Of a DNA stretch of 50,653 nucleotides, positions 26,526-36,503 are shown piece after piece. The translations under genes and the position numbers were made by a program. Location: positions 187,158 to 237,810 of the forward strand of contig NZ_PKIZ01000001.1 of assembly GCF_002847825.1 (NCBI RefSeq), read 5' to 3'. Below the pieces are notes generated by a model. The model had not been told where the DNA came from, did not search any database, and was given only the letters and a program-made list of their open reading frames with translations. Every line of letters begins with the position of its first letter. Within the stretch, counting starts at the first letter, position 1. The stretch is from Kytococcus schroeteri. Lineage in GTDB: Bacteria; Actinomycetota; Actinomycetes; Actinomycetales; Dermatophilaceae.

Positions 26526-28250
26526 GTGTTGGAACGCTCCAGCGAGATCATCGTCGACGCCACCGGACCGGCCGCGGACGCCATCGCCGCGCACGTGGAG
26601 CGCCTGGTGACCGAGAAGGTGGCCAGCCGCATCGCCGCGCAGGACGCCACCGTGTGGGGCGAGGCCGCGCGCGAGGAGGCCGCCCAGCGGCTCGGATGGG
26701 TGGACCTGCACCGCACCAGCCGGTCGCTGGTGGGCGAGGTGGAGACCCTCGCCGACCGCCACCGCGGGCACGACCGGGTGGTGCTGTGCGGCATGGGCGG
26801 CTCCTCGCTGGCACCGGAGGTGGTCACCGCCACCGCCGGCCGGGAGCTCGTGGTGTGCGACTCCTCCGACCCGCAGATGGTGCGCACGGCCCTGGGCACG
26901 CCGGAGGATCTCGCCCGCACCGTGGTGGTGGTGAGCTCCAAGAGCGGCTCCACCGCCGAGACCGACTCGCAGCGCCGGGCCTTCGTGGCCGCCCTCGAGG
27001 CCGCCGGGCTCGACCCCGCCGACCACGTGGTGGTCGTGACCGACCCCGGTTCCCCCCTCGACGAGGAGGCACGGGCCTCGGGGTGGGCCGTGGTGAACGC
27101 CGACCCCGAGGTGGGTGGTCGCTACAGCGCGCTCACCGCCTTCGGGCTGGTGCCCAGCGGGCTGGCCGGCGTGGACGTGGAGGCCCTGCTCGACGAGGCC
27201 GAGGCCGTGGCCGACGTGCTGGCCGAGGACGAGGCAGGCAACCCCGCGCTGCGCCTGGGGGCGGTGCTCGCCGGCCTCGAGGGCACACGCCGGGACGTGC
27301 TCGTGGTGAGCGACGCCGGCACGTCCATCCGTGGGCTGGGTGACTGGGCCGAGCAGCTCGTCGCCGAGTCCACCGGCAAGCAGGGCACCGGCGTGCTGCC
27401 GGTGGTGGACCTTCTCTCCACGCAGGGTGGCGAGCCCCTCTCCCACCGCCTGGCCGATCTGCCGGACGTGACCGTGGCGCGCGTCATCGGCGACGAGGTG
27501 GACGAGCGCGACGACTGGTTCGCCGGCGACGACCTGCAGCCGGTGGACGCCGAGAACCCCGCCGCCGTGGTGAACGTGGGCGGCTCGCTCGGCGGGCAGT
27601 TCCTGCTCTGGGAGACCGCCACGGCCGTGGCCGGGTACCTCCTGGGCATCAACCCCTTCGACCAGCCGGACGTGGAGAGTGCCAAGAAGGCCGCCCGCCA
27701 GCAGATGTCCGGTGGGGCCGGCGGCTCCTCCGAGCCCGCTCTCGTCGCCTCGGAGGTGGAGGTCCGCGCCGAGGGCGGTTTCCTCGGGGACGCCGCCTCG
27801 GTGCAGCAGGCGGTCGACGCCCTGCTGGCACAGGTGGGGCCCTCGGGCTACCTCGCGGTGATGGCCTACGTGGACCGCTGGCAGCACGGGGACGAGGCGG
27901 CCGCGGTGCAGGCCGCCCTCACCGCGGCCACGGGGCGTCCGGTGACCGTCGGGTTCGGCCCGCGCTTCCTGCACTCCACCGGCCAGTTCCACAAGGGCGG
28001 CCCCGCCGACGGGGTGTACCTGCAGGTCACCCGGGCCGTCCCCGAGGGCGCCGACCTGGAGGTCCCCGGCCGGGACTTCACCTTCGGTGAGCTCATCGCC
28101 GCCCAGGCGGCCGGCGACGCACAGGTGCTCGCCGAGCACGGCCGGCCCGTGCTGCGCCTGCACGCCCTGTCCGATGCCGGGTACACCGCCGTGCTGCAGG
28201 CCCTCACCGCAGGCTGCGGGCAGGACGGGCGCCGGGGGAACGAGGCATGA
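26526..28250 (+). CDS. pgi: Glucose-6-phosphate isomerase
   Basis: Interconverts glucose-6-phosphate and fructose-6-phosphate. The 574 residues show the sugar-isomerase parts GMGGSSLAPEV and SSKSGSTAETDSQ, and the C-terminal GFGPRFLHSTGQFHKGG typical of the actinobacterial branch that is fused to transaldolase in some species. GTG start after GAAGGGGAA. The stop overlaps the zwf ATG (ATGA). Confidence 0.9.
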   Translation: MLERSSEIIVDATGPAADAIAAHVERLVTEKVASRIAAQDATVWGEAAREEAAQRLGWVDLHRTSRSLVGEVETLADRHRGHDRVVLCGMGGSSLAPEVVTATAGRELVVCDSSDPQMVRTALGTPEDLARTVVVVSSKSGSTAETDSQRRAFVAALEAAGLDPADHVVVVTDPGSPLDEEARASGWAVVNADPEVGGRYSALTAFGLVPSGLAGVDVEALLDEAEAVADVLAEDEAGNPALRLGAVLAGLEGTRRDVLVVSDAGTSIRGLGDWAEQLVAESTGKQGTGVLPVVDLLSTQGGEPLSHRLADLPDVTVARVIGDEVDERDDWFAGDDLQPVDAENPAAVVNVGGSLGGQFLLWETATAVAGYLLGINPFDQPDVESAKKAARQQMSGGAGGSSEPALVASEVEVRAEGGFLGDAASVQQAVDALLAQVGPSGYLAVMAYVDRWQHGDEAAAVQAALTAATGRPVTVGFGPRFLHSTGQFHKGGPADGVYLQVTRAVPEGADLEVPGRDFTFGELIAAQAAGDAQVLAEHGRPVLRLHALSDAGYTAVLQALTAGCGQDGRRGNEA

Positions 28251-29794
28251 GCCCTGCGCGCGTGGCCGCCGACCACAACCCGCTGCGGGTCGACGACGAC
28301 AAGCGCCTGCCCCGCATCGCCGGGCCGAGCGCGTTGGTGCTCTTCGGCGTCACCGGCGACCTGGCCCGCAAGAAGCTGCTGCCGGCGATCTACGACCTCG
28401 CCAACCGCGGCCTGCTCCCCTCGGGCTTCTCCCTGGTAGGCTTCGCCCGCCGCGACTGGGACGGGCAGGACTTCGCCGCCGAGGTGAAGGCCGCGGTCAA
28501 GGAGCACTCCCGCACCCCCTTCGACGAGGACGTGTGGAACACCCTGGCCCAGGGCACCCGCTTCGTGGCCGGGACCTTCGACGACCCCGACGCCTACGCC
28601 GAGCTGGCCACCGTTCTCGAGGAGCTCGACGCCCTGCGCGGCACCGGGGGCAACCGGGCTTTCTACCTCTCCATCCCGCCCCGCTTCTTCGCCGAGGTGT
28701 GCCAGCAGCTGCAGGCCGCCGGGCTCTCCACCCCGCACGAGGGCTCCTGGCGCCGCGTCGTCATCGAGAAGCCCTTCGGCCACGACGAGGAGTCGGCCCG
28801 AGAGCTCAACGCGATCGTGGAGGAGGTGTTCCCCGCCGACGCGATCTTCCGCATCGACCACTACCTGGGCAAGGAGACGGTGCAGAACATCCTGGCGCTG
28901 CGCTTCGCCAACCAGATGTTCGAGCCGATCTGGAACTCCCACTACGTGGACCACGTGCAGATCACGATGGCCGAGGACATCGGCATCGCCGGACGCGCCG
29001 GCTACTACGACGGCGTCGGCGCCGCCCGCGACGTCATCCAGAACCACCTGCTGCAGCTCATGGCCCTCACGGCCATGGAGGAGCCGGTGAGCTTCGAGGC
29101 CAAGGACCTGCGCACCGAGAAGGAGAAGGTGCTGGCCTCCACCTCCCTGGCCGGGCCGGTGGAGGAGTCCGCTGTGCGCGGCCAGTACTCCGCGGGCTGG
29201 CAGGGCAACGAGAAGGTGGGCGGCTACCTGCAGGAGGAGGGCGTGGCGCGCGGCTCGGTGACCGAGACCTACGCCGCGCTCAAGCTGGCCGTGGACACCC
29301 GTCGCTGGGCCGGCGTGCCGTTCTACCTGCGCGCCGGCAAGCGCCTGGGCAAGCGGGTCAGCGAGATCGCCGTGGTGTTCAAGCGGGCCCCGCACCTGCC
29401 GTTCACGGACACCGCCACCGAGGAGCTGGGGCAGAACGCCATCGTCGTGCGCGTGCAGCCGGACGAGGGTGTCACCATGCGCTTCGGCTCCAAGGTGCCC
29501 GGGCCGCAGATGGAGGTGCGCGACGTGACCATGGACTTCGGCTACGGCAACGCGTTCACCGAGTCCTCCCCCGAGGCCTACGAGCGGCTCATCCTGGACG
29601 TGCTGCTCGGCGAGCCGCCGCTCTTCCCCCGCCACGAGGAGGTCGAGCTGTCCTGGCGCATCCTCGACCCCGTGACCGCCCACTGGGACTCCCCCGAGGC
29701 CCCGGCCCCCGACCAGTACCCGGCCGGCACCTGGGGTCCCCGGTCCAGCGACGCGATGATGGCCGCCGACGGACGCGCCTGGAGGCTCCCGTGA
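28247..29794 (+). CDS. zwf: Glucose-6-phosphate 1-dehydrogenase
   Basis: First, NADPH-forming step of the oxidative pentose phosphate pathway. The 515 residues contain the cofactor motif GVTGDLA (34-40), EKPFG, and the active-site signature RIDHYLGKE (202-210). Coupled to pgi by ATGA and to opcA by GTGA overlaps. Confidence 0.97.
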   Translation: MSPARVAADHNPLRVDDDKRLPRIAGPSALVLFGVTGDLARKKLLPAIYDLANRGLLPSGFSLVGFARRDWDGQDFAAEVKAAVKEHSRTPFDEDVWNTLAQGTRFVAGTFDDPDAYAELATVLEELDALRGTGGNRAFYLSIPPRFFAEVCQQLQAAGLSTPHEGSWRRVVIEKPFGHDEESARELNAIVEEVFPADAIFRIDHYLGKETVQNILALRFANQMFEPIWNSHYVDHVQITMAEDIGIAGRAGYYDGVGAARDVIQNHLLQLMALTAMEEPVSFEAKDLRTEKEKVLASTSLAGPVEESAVRGQYSAGWQGNEKVGGYLQEEGVARGSVTETYAALKLAVDTRRWAGVPFYLRAGKRLGKRVSEIAVVFKRAPHLPFTDTATEELGQNAIVVRVQPDEGVTMRFGSKVPGPQMEVRDVTMDFGYGNAFTESSPEAYERLILDVLLGEPPLFPRHEEVELSWRILDPVTAHWDSPEAPAPDQYPAGTWGPRSSDAMMAADGRAWRLP

Positions 29795-30810
29795 TCCTCG
29801 ACTACCCCGACGTCTCGGCCCGCACCCTGGCCCGTGAGCTGGTGCGGATCCGCACCGACCAGGGCGCGATGGCGCTGGGCCGCGTGCTCAGCCTGGCCGT
29901 CGTGACGCACTCCGACCGGATCGACGAGGTGCTGGAGATCGCCACCGCCGCCACCCGCCAGCACCCGAGCCGCATCATCGTGCTGGTGAAGAGCTCCCCC
30001 GAGGGCGCCGCGCGGCTGGACGCCCAGGTGCGCCTGGGCGGCGACGCCGGCGCCAGCGAGATCGTGGTGCTGCACCTGCACGGCGAGCTGGTGGATCACG
30101 AGCACGCGGTGCTGCTGCCGCTGCTGCTGCCGGACTCCCCCGTGGTGGCCTGGTGGCCCGGTGCCCCGCCGGCCTCCTTCCACGACTCCCCCGTGGCCCA
30201 GGTGGCCAGCCGGCGCATCACCACCATGGCCGAGGCCGGGGACCCCGGCCCCACGCTGGCCCGCATGGCCGCCAGCTACGCCCCGGGCGACACCGACATC
30301 GCGTGGACGCGCATCACCCGGTGGCGGGCGTTGCTGGCCGCCGCGCTGGACGAGCCGCCCTTCGAGCAGGTGATCTCGGTGACGGTCACCGGCGGCTCGG
30401 ACAGCCCCCGGGTGGACCTGCTGGGCCTGTGGCTCGGCATGAGCCTGGACTGCCCGGTGACGCGCGCCCGCTCGCGCCCCGGTGAGGGCGTGATGTCGGT
30501 ACGTCTGCAGCGGGAGTCCGGCCCCATCGACCTGGTGCGCGTGGACGGCGACACCGCCGTGCTGCTGGCGCCCGGCAAGCTGCCCCGCCGGGTGACCCTG
30601 CCCCACAGCACGATGGCGCAGAGCCTGGCCGCCGAGCTGCACCGCCTGGACGTGGACTCTGTGTACGAGCGCGTGCTGCGCGCCGTGGGCCGGGTGCACG
30701 TGGACAGCACCACCGCCAGCGAGGCCTACCGCGCGCGGAAGGCCCTGGACACCGCATCGGCCCTGGCCGCAGAGGCCGCGGCCCTCGCCCCGCAGAAGGA
30801 GGACGCATGA
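29791..30810 (+). CDS. opcA: OpcA, glucose-6-phosphate dehydrogenase assembly protein
   Basis: Accessory protein required for active Zwf in cyanobacteria and actinobacteria. The 339 residues are soluble, with conserved segments HPSRIIVLV and PVVAWWPG. The GTG start overlaps the zwf stop (GTGA) and the stop overlaps the pgl ATG, so Zwf, OpcA and Pgl are made together. Confidence 0.94.
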   Translation: MILDYPDVSARTLARELVRIRTDQGAMALGRVLSLAVVTHSDRIDEVLEIATAATRQHPSRIIVLVKSSPEGAARLDAQVRLGGDAGASEIVVLHLHGELVDHEHAVLLPLLLPDSPVVAWWPGAPPASFHDSPVAQVASRRITTMAEAGDPGPTLARMAASYAPGDTDIAWTRITRWRALLAAALDEPPFEQVISVTVTGGSDSPRVDLLGLWLGMSLDCPVTRARSRPGEGVMSVRLQRESGPIDLVRVDGDTAVLLAPGKLPRRVTLPHSTMAQSLAAELHRLDVDSVYERVLRAVGRVHVDSTTASEAYRARKALDTASALAAEAAALAPQKEDA

Positions 30811-31583
30811 CCACTCCGCAGCTGACCGTCTCGCAGACCCCCGAGCAGACCGCGTCCGCGCTCGTGGATGCCCTCGTGGCGCTGCTGGCCGAGCGCCCCG
30901 CCGCGCACGTGGGCCTCACCGGTGGCTCCATGGGCGTGGCCGTGGCCCAGGAGGTGGGCCGCCGCTGGACCACCGGCGAGGCCGACTTCTCCGGCGTGGA
31001 CTGGTGGTTCAGCGACGAGCGCTTCCTGCCCGCCGGCGATGCCGAGCGCAATGCCCTGCAGGTGCGCCGCGCCCTGGGTGACGCCCCGTTGGCTGACGAC
31101 CGCCTGCACGTGGTGGGCGCGGTCGCCCCGGACGCCGAGCCCGACCGCCTGGGGGCCGAGGACGCCGCCCAGGAGTACGCCGTGGCCATGGAGGAGGTGC
31201 CCCAGGCCGACGGGTTGCCGGTGTTCGACCTGCTGGTGCTGGGTGTGGGCCCGGACGCCCACGTGGCCTCCCTGTTCCCCGGCCACCCGGACTCCGGCCA
31301 CACCGACCGGTGGACCACCGCCGTGGAGGACTCCCCCAAGCCCCCGCCGCTGCGTGTGTCGTTCACGATGCCGGTGCTCCGCGCCGCCGACGAGGTGTGG
31401 CTCGTGGCCACCGGCGAGGGCAAGGCCGCGGCCCTGGCGAGTGCGTCCGAGGCCTTCGCCGGGCCGGAGGTCCCCCTGCCGGGCGACGGGGCACCGCTGG
31501 AGGTGCCGGCCGCGTGGGCCGTGGGGCGGCACGGCACGCGCTGGTTCCTGGACCGCGCGGCGGCCTCCCGACTGGAGGGCTGA
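30807..31583 (+). CDS. pgl: 6-phosphogluconolactonase
   Basis: Hydrolyses the lactone made by Zwf. The 258 residues carry GLTGGSMG near the start, WWFSDERFLP and GVGPDAHVASLFPGHP, all typical of the NagB-like Pgl family. Last gene of the tkt-tal-pgi-zwf-opcA-pgl operon, convergent with rbpA. The 17-nt gap contains the palindrome GGGGCGCGCCCC (31589-31600). Confidence 0.94.
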   Translation: MTTPQLTVSQTPEQTASALVDALVALLAERPAAHVGLTGGSMGVAVAQEVGRRWTTGEADFSGVDWWFSDERFLPAGDAERNALQVRRALGDAPLADDRLHVVGAVAPDAEPDRLGAEDAAQEYAVAMEEVPQADGLPVFDLLVLGVGPDAHVASLFPGHPDSGHTDRWTTAVEDSPKPPPLRVSFTMPVLRAADEVWLVATGEGKAAALASASEAFAGPEVPLPGDGAPLEVPAAWAVGRHGTRWFLDRAAASRLEG

Positions 31584-31600
31584 GCGCCGGGGCGCGCCCC

Positions 31601-31954
31601 TCAGACGGTGCCGCGCTGCTCCCGCAGGCGGGCCAGCGCCTCGTCGAGCAGGGCCGCCCCGGCCTTCTCGTCACGACGCTCCTGCACGTAGGCCAGATGC
31701 GTCTTGTACGGCTGGATGCTGGGCGGGGGCGGCGGGTTCTCCGGGTCGCGACCAGCCGGCACGCCGCAGCGCACGCAGTCCCACTCCTCGGGGAGCTCCT
31801 CGGCCGCCTCGGCGGAGAAGGGCACGGTCGTGGTGTGCCCGTTGCAGCAGTGGTAGAGCACCTCGGTGGAGGCGGCGTCCTCGCCGCGCTCCATCTCCCC
31901 CATCGGCCCCGACCCGACGCGCGTGCCGCGGATCGCCTGTCCTCCGGTGACCAT
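31601..31954 (-). CDS. rbpA: RNA polymerase-binding protein RbpA
   Basis: Actinobacterial transcription factor that binds the principal sigma factor and stabilises the open complex. The 117 residues have an N-terminal tail with GGQAIRGTRVG, a zinc-like core with C36, H40, C60 and C63, a basic linker and the sigma-interaction helix at the C-terminus. The ATG at 31954 follows AGGAG; the longer frame upstream has no family match. It is the last gene on the minus strand of this block, 52 nt after secG. Confidence 0.95.
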   Translation of the reverse strand: MVTGGQAIRGTRVGSGPMGEMERGEDAASTEVLYHCCNGHTTTVPFSAEAAEELPEEWDCVRCGVPAGRDPENPPPPPSIQPYKTHLAYVQERRDEKAGAALLDEALARLREQRGTV

Positions 31955-32006
31955 GCCCAGCTCCTGTCGTCCGGCCCGGGCGGTCAGGGCCGCCGGGCGA
32001 CCTGCC

Positions 32007-32240
32007 TTACTTGATGACGCCCAGCGCCACGATGGCGGCGAACCACGTGAGCGCCATGCCGATGGTGATGCGGTTGAGGTTGCGCTCGGCCACCGTGGAC
32101 GACCCACCGGTGGCCGAGACCCCTCCGCCGAACATGTCGGACAGACCGCCGCCCTTGCCCTTGTGCATGAGGATGAGCAGCACCAGGAAGAGGCTCGTCA
32201 GCACGAGCACCGCATCGAGGATCCAGCGGATGATGTCCAT
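32007..32240 (-). CDS. secG: SecG, protein-export membrane subunit
   Basis: Small subunit of the SecYEG translocon. The 77 residues form two transmembrane helices (about 5-25 and 57-75) joined by the conserved HKGKGGGLSDMFGGG loop. It lies 26 nt after tpiA, the usual tpiA-secG order of actinobacteria. Confidence 0.95.
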   Translation of the reverse strand: MDIIRWILDAVLVLTSLFLVLLILMHKGKGGGLSDMFGGGVSATGGSSTVAERNLNRITIGMALTWFAAIVALGVIK

Positions 32241-32266
32241 GGGGCGAAGGGTAACAACCGGTGCCG

Positions 32267-33058
32267 TCAGCGCCCGTGGTGGGACCGGTAGCGCACGATG
32301 GCGGCGAACTCCTCGGCGTCGAGGGAGGCGCCGCCCACCAGGGCGCCGTCCACGTCCGGCTGCTCCATGAGCTCGGCGATGGTGGCGGCCTTCACCGACC
32401 CGCCGTAGAGCACCCGCATCGAGGCGGCCAGCGCGTCGCCGTGGGTGGAGGCCACCTGCGCGCGCACCGCGGCGCAGACCTCCTGGGCGTCCTCGCTGGA
32501 GGCGACCTCCCCGGTTCCGATGGCCCACACCGGCTCGTAGGCGATGACCGTGGTGGCCAGCTCCTCGGCGGTCAGGCCGTCCAGCGCGGCGGCCACCTGC
32601 GCGGTGACGAAGGGCAGGTGCTCCCCGGCGGCGCGGACCTCGGAGGACTCCCCCACGCACACCACCGGCGACAGCCCGGCCTCGAGCGCGGCACCGACCT
32701 TGGCGCGCACGATCTCGTCGGTCTCGCCGTGGTCGGCGCGGCGCTCGGAGTGGCCCACGATGACGTAGGTGCAGCCGAGCTTGGCCAGCATCGAGCCCGA
32801 GACGTCACCGGTGTGCGCGCCCGAGGCGTGCTGGGAGAGGTCCTGGGCGCCCAGGCGCAGGTCCATGCGGTCGGCCTGGATGAGGGTGTCCACGCTGCGC
32901 AGGTGGGTGAACGGCGGGAAGAGCGCCACCTCCACGGACTCGTGGTCGTGCCGCGCGTCCTTGAGCACCCAGTCCAGCTTCTGCACCAGGTGGGTGCCCT
33001 GCAGGTGGTCGGTGTTCATCTTCCAGTTGCCGGCGATGAACGGCAGGCGGTCGGTCAT
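32267..33058 (-). CDS. tpiA: Triosephosphate isomerase
   Basis: TIM-barrel glycolytic enzyme, 263 residues. The catalytic Lys lies in GNWKMN (K13), the electrophilic His in VIVGHSERR and the catalytic Glu in [11 protein letters not shown]. The ATG overlaps the pgk stop by 4 nt. Confidence 0.97.
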   Translation of the reverse strand: MTDRLPFIAGNWKMNTDHLQGTHLVQKLDWVLKDARHDHESVEVALFPPFTHLRSVDTLIQADRMDLRLGAQDLSQHASGAHTGDVSGSMLAKLGCTYVIVGHSERRADHGETDEIVRAKVGAALEAGLSPVVCVGESSEVRAAGEHLPFVTAQVAAALDGLTAEELATTVIAYEPVWAIGTGEVASSEDAQEVCAAVRAQVASTHGDALAASMRVLYGGSVKAATIAELMEQPDVDGALVGGASLDAEEFAAIVRYRSHHGR

Positions 33059-34251
33059 GCGAGCACCGTGAGGCCCGGGAGCTCCTTGCCCTCCAGGTAC
33101 TCCAGCGAGGCGCCGCCACCGGTGGAGATGTGGCCGAAGTCCTCGTCGGCGAAGCCCAGCTGGCGCACGGCCGCGGCGGAGTCGCCACCGCCGACGACGG
33201 TGAGCGCGCCGTCCTTCGTGATGTCGGCCAGGGCCTGCGCGACGGCCTTCGTGCCGGCGGCGTAGGGCTCCATCTCGAAGGCGCCCATGGGGCCGTTCCA
33301 GAACACGGTGCGACAGTCGGCGAGCTTCTCGGCGAACAGGCGCGCGGACTCCGGACCGATGTCCAGGCCCATGCGGTCGGCCGGGATGGCGTCGGCGGCC
33401 ACGACCTCGTGGTCGGCCTCGGCGGAGAACTCGGTGGCGGCCACCACGTCGGTGGGCAGCACGATCTCCACGCCCTTCTCGCGGGCCTGCTCCAGGTAGC
33501 CCTTGCAGGTCTCCACCTGGTCGGCCTCGAGCAGGCTCCTGCCCACCTCGTGGCCCTGGGCCTTGAGGAAGGTGAACACCATGCCGCCACCGATGAGCAG
33601 GCGGTCCGCGGTCTTGATGAGATTGTCGATGACGCCGAGCTTGTCGCTCACCTTGGCGCCACCGAGCACGACGGCGTAGGGACGCTCGGGGTCGGTGGTG
33701 AGGCGCTGGGCGACCTCCACCTCGGCCTGCACCAGGCCGCCGGCGGCGGAGGGGAGCTGCTGGGCGATCTCGTGCACGGAGGCCTGGGCACGGTGCACCA
33801 CACCAAAACCGTCGGAGACGTAGGCGTCGGCGAACTGGGCCAGCTGGCCGGCGAAGGCCCCACGCTCGGCGACGTCCTTGCTCGTCTCGCCGGCGTTGAA
33901 GCGCAGGTTCTCCAGCAGGGCGATGTCGCCCTCGCCCAGGCCGTCGACGGTGGCCTGCGCGGACTCGCCGACCGTGTCGGTGGCGAAGGCGACCTCACGG
34001 CCGACCAGCTCCGAGAGGCGGCCGACGACCGGCTGCAGGGAGTACTGCGGGTCCGGCTCGCCCTTGGGGCGGCCCAGGTGCGCCACGACGACGACCCTGG
34101 CGCCGGCCTCGGAGAGCTTCTTCAGCGTGGGCGCCGACGCCACCAGGCGACCGTCGTCGGTGATGGTGGTGCCGTCCAGCGGGACGTTGAGGTCGGAGCG
34201 GACGAGGACGCGCTTGCCGCGCAGGTCGCCCAGGTCGTCGATGGTGCGCAC
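33055..34251 (-). CDS. pgk: Phosphoglycerate kinase
   Basis: ATP-forming step of glycolysis. The 398 residues begin with the signature [14 protein letters not shown] and include HLGRPKG, LLENLRF, the GGAKVSDK segment and the nucleotide site [11 protein letters not shown] start with GGAAAGG upstream. gap normally sits between whiA and pgk in actinobacteria; here there is only a 70-nt gap, so gap must lie elsewhere. Confidence 0.97.
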   Translation of the reverse strand: MRTIDDLGDLRGKRVLVRSDLNVPLDGTTITDDGRLVASAPTLKKLSEAGARVVVVAHLGRPKGEPDPQYSLQPVVGRLSELVGREVAFATDTVGESAQATVDGLGEGDIALLENLRFNAGETSKDVAERGAFAGQLAQFADAYVSDGFGVVHRAQASVHEIAQQLPSAAGGLVQAEVEVAQRLTTDPERPYAVVLGGAKVSDKLGVIDNLIKTADRLLIGGGMVFTFLKAQGHEVGRSLLEADQVETCKGYLEQAREKGVEIVLPTDVVAATEFSAEADHEVVAADAIPADRMGLDIGPESARLFAEKLADCRTVFWNGPMGAFEMEPYAAGTKAVAQALADITKDGALTVVGGGDSAAAVRQLGFADEDFGHISTGGGASLEYLEGKELPGLTVLA

Positions 34252-34321
34252 GATGAGGCCTTTCCGGGGTCGTCGGAGGTCAGCGGTCGGTGCCGCCGCA
34301 GGGCACGGTACCCCGTGCGGG

Positions 34322-35374
34322 TCAGGTCTCGCGGGACGCCTCGGGCCCGGCCGCGGTGGCGGCGGCGGGCGGGTGCTCGGTGAGCAGGGCGTCCACCTCT
34401 GCCTCGCTCACCGTCACGCGGGTGTCGTCCACGCCCAGCTCGGCGGCCCGGCGGTCGGCCATCGCCAGCAGGCGGCGGATGCGCCCGGCCACCGCGTCCT
34501 TGGTGAGTGGCGGGTCCGCCAGCTGGCCGAGCTCCTCCAGCGAGGCCTGCTTGTGCTGCATGCGCAGCTGGCCGGCCACGCGCAGGTGGTCGGGCACCTC
34601 CTCGCCGAGCAGCTCCATCGCCCGGGCCACGCGGGCGCTGGCGGCCACCGCGGCGCGGGCCGAGCGGCGCAGGTTGGCGTCGTCGAAGTTGGCCAGGCGG
34701 TTGGCAGTGCCGCGCACCTCGCGGCGCAGGCGGCCCTCCTCCCAGGCCAGCACCGCGTCGTGCGCCCCCATGCGCGTCAGCAGCGCGCTGATGCCGTCGC
34801 CGTCGCGCACCACCACCCGGTCCACGCCGCGCACCTCGCGCGACTTGGCCGTGATGTCCAGGCGGCGGGCGGCGCCCACCAGGGCCAGGGCCGCCTCCGG
34901 GCCGGGGCAGGTGACCTCGAGGCTGGAGGAACGCCCGGGGCCCACGAGGGAGCCGCGCGCCAGGAAGGCGCCCCGCCAGGCGGCCTCGGCCGAGCTGATG
35001 GGGCCACGAACCACCCGGGCCGGCAGGCCGCGCACGGGCCGACCCTGGGTGTCGAGCAGGCCGGTCTGGCGGGCGAGCGACTGGCCCCCCTCGACCACCC
35101 GGACCACGTAGCGGTTGGTCTTGCGCAGCCCCCCGGCGGTGAGCACGAGCAGCTCGCTGTCGTGCCCGTAGAGCTCGCTGATGGTGGCGCGCGTGCGCCG
35201 GGCGGCGCTGGCGGTGTCGACCTCGGCCTCGATGACGATGCGGCCACCCACCAGGTGCAGGGCACCGGCGAAGCGCAGCAGCGAGGAGACCTCTGCCTTG
35301 CGCGCCTCGGCGGTCGGCACGGCGACGCGCGACAGTTCGTCCTTGAGGGATGAGGTCATGGCCATGACCGCCAT
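34322..35374 (-). CDS. whiA: WhiA sporulation/cell-division regulator
   Basis: DNA-binding protein with a degenerate LAGLIDADG homing-endonuclease fold at the N-terminus and a helix-turn-helix at the C-terminus (region LPPLTKD-like: [18 protein letters not shown]). The 350 residues start at one of three clustered ATGs (35374, 35365, 35359); family members usually begin near the second or third. In sporulating relatives it controls division genes. In the operon rapZ-yvcK-whiA, whose order is conserved across Gram-positives. Confidence 0.94.
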   Translation of the reverse strand: MAVMAMTSSLKDELSRVAVPTAEARKAEVSSLLRFAGALHLVGGRIVIEAEVDTASAARRTRATISELYGHDSELLVLTAGGLRKTNRYVVRVVEGGQSLARQTGLLDTQGRPVRGLPARVVRGPISSAEAAWRGAFLARGSLVGPGRSSSLEVTCPGPEAALALVGAARRLDITAKSREVRGVDRVVVRDGDGISALLTRMGAHDAVLAWEEGRLRREVRGTANRLANFDDANLRRSARAAVAASARVARAMELLGEEVPDHLRVAGQLRMQHKQASLEELGQLADPPLTKDAVAGRIRRLLAMADRRAAELGVDDTRVTVSEAEVDALLTEHPPAAATAAGPEASRET

Positions 35375-35414
35375 GATCCCACGCAGCCTGACGTGACCCG
35401 TCCCACACCGTGGG

Positions 35415-36455
35415 TCAGCCCAGGTGCAGCACGTCCTGGTAGGCGGTGGCCAGGCGCATCACGTCGTGCACGCCGGGGCGGGTGCGGCTCACGAGGTCGG
35501 CCACGTGGAGGTCGCCGTCGGACTCCCGCACGAGGGCCTCCAGGGCGGACCGGTCCTCGGGGTCGGCCACCTGGTGGTGGTCCACGAGCACCACATTGGG
35601 CACGAAGCCCGGGGCGTTCTCCAGCACGGCGGCCAGCTGCTCGGCCGGCGAGCGGCCCTGGTTCTCCCCGGTGCTGTCGATGTTCATGGTGAGCACGCGC
35701 CGGGCCGGGGTGGCCACGATGGCGTCGCGCAGGTCCGGCACGAGCAGGTGCGGCATCACCGAGGTGTACCAGGAGCCCGGGCCCAGCACGACCCAGTCGG
35801 CGGCCATCACCTCCTGGACAGCCTGCGGCTCGGCGCTGGCGTCCTGCGGGGAGAGGCGCACCTGCTCCACGTAGCCGGCGCTGCGGGCCACCTCCTTCTG
35901 GCCCACCACCACGTCCCGACGGTGCGGGTCGGCGGGGTCGGCACCACGGACGGTGGCCTCGATGCCCAGCGGGCGGGAGCACATCGGCAGCACGCGGCCG
36001 CGGGCACCGATGAGGCGGCCCAGGGCGGCGAGCCCCTCCACCGGGCCGCCGAGGCGGCTCCACGCGGTGAGGATCATGAGGTTGCCCATGGCGTGGCCCT
36101 CGAGCTCGCCGACGAGCTTCTCGGGCCCCACCTCGCCGTCCCCGTGGCGGCGGGAGCGCGGGAAGCGGTGCTGCAGCAGCTCGCGCCAGGCCTGGCCCTT
36201 CTCGGTGTCGTCGCACAGGGCCGCCAGCGCCATGCGCAGGTCGCCGGGCGGGATGGTGTCGTAGTCGTCGCGCAGCCGGCCGCTGGAGCCGCCGTTGTCG
36301 GCCACCGTGACCACTGCCGTGAGGTCACGGGTCAGGTGGCGCAGGGCAGTGAGGGACGCGTAGAGCCCGTGGCCGCCCCCCATCGCGACGACGCGTGGGG
36401 GCAGCTGCAACGACCCGGTGAGGGCCGGCTGGCGTCCGGAGCTGAGTTCGGCCAT
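35415..36455 (-). CDS. yvcK: YvcK/CofD-like UDP-GlcNAc-binding protein
   Basis: Regulator that links sugar-nucleotide supply to cell-wall growth (CuvA in mycobacteria). The 346 residues have the binding loop [26 protein letters not shown] and [16 protein letters not shown]. The ATG at 36455 is chosen; an in-frame GTG at 36494 has no ribosome binding site. Lies 48 nt after rapZ. Confidence 0.93.
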   Translation of the reverse strand: MAELSSGRQPALTGSLQLPPRVVAMGGGHGLYASLTALRHLTRDLTAVVTVADNGGSSGRLRDDYDTIPPGDLRMALAALCDDTEKGQAWRELLQHRFPRSRRHGDGEVGPEKLVGELEGHAMGNLMILTAWSRLGGPVEGLAALGRLIGARGRVLPMCSRPLGIEATVRGADPADPHRRDVVVGQKEVARSAGYVEQVRLSPQDASAEPQAVQEVMAADWVVLGPGSWYTSVMPHLLVPDLRDAIVATPARRVLTMNIDSTGENQGRSPAEQLAAVLENAPGFVPNVVLVDHHQVADPEDRSALEALVRESDGDLHVADLVSRTRPGVHDVMRLATAYQDVLHLG

Positions 36456-36503
36456 TCGCTCAGTTTCCCCTGCCGCGGGCCGCCGCACAAACACCCACGG
36501 CGC

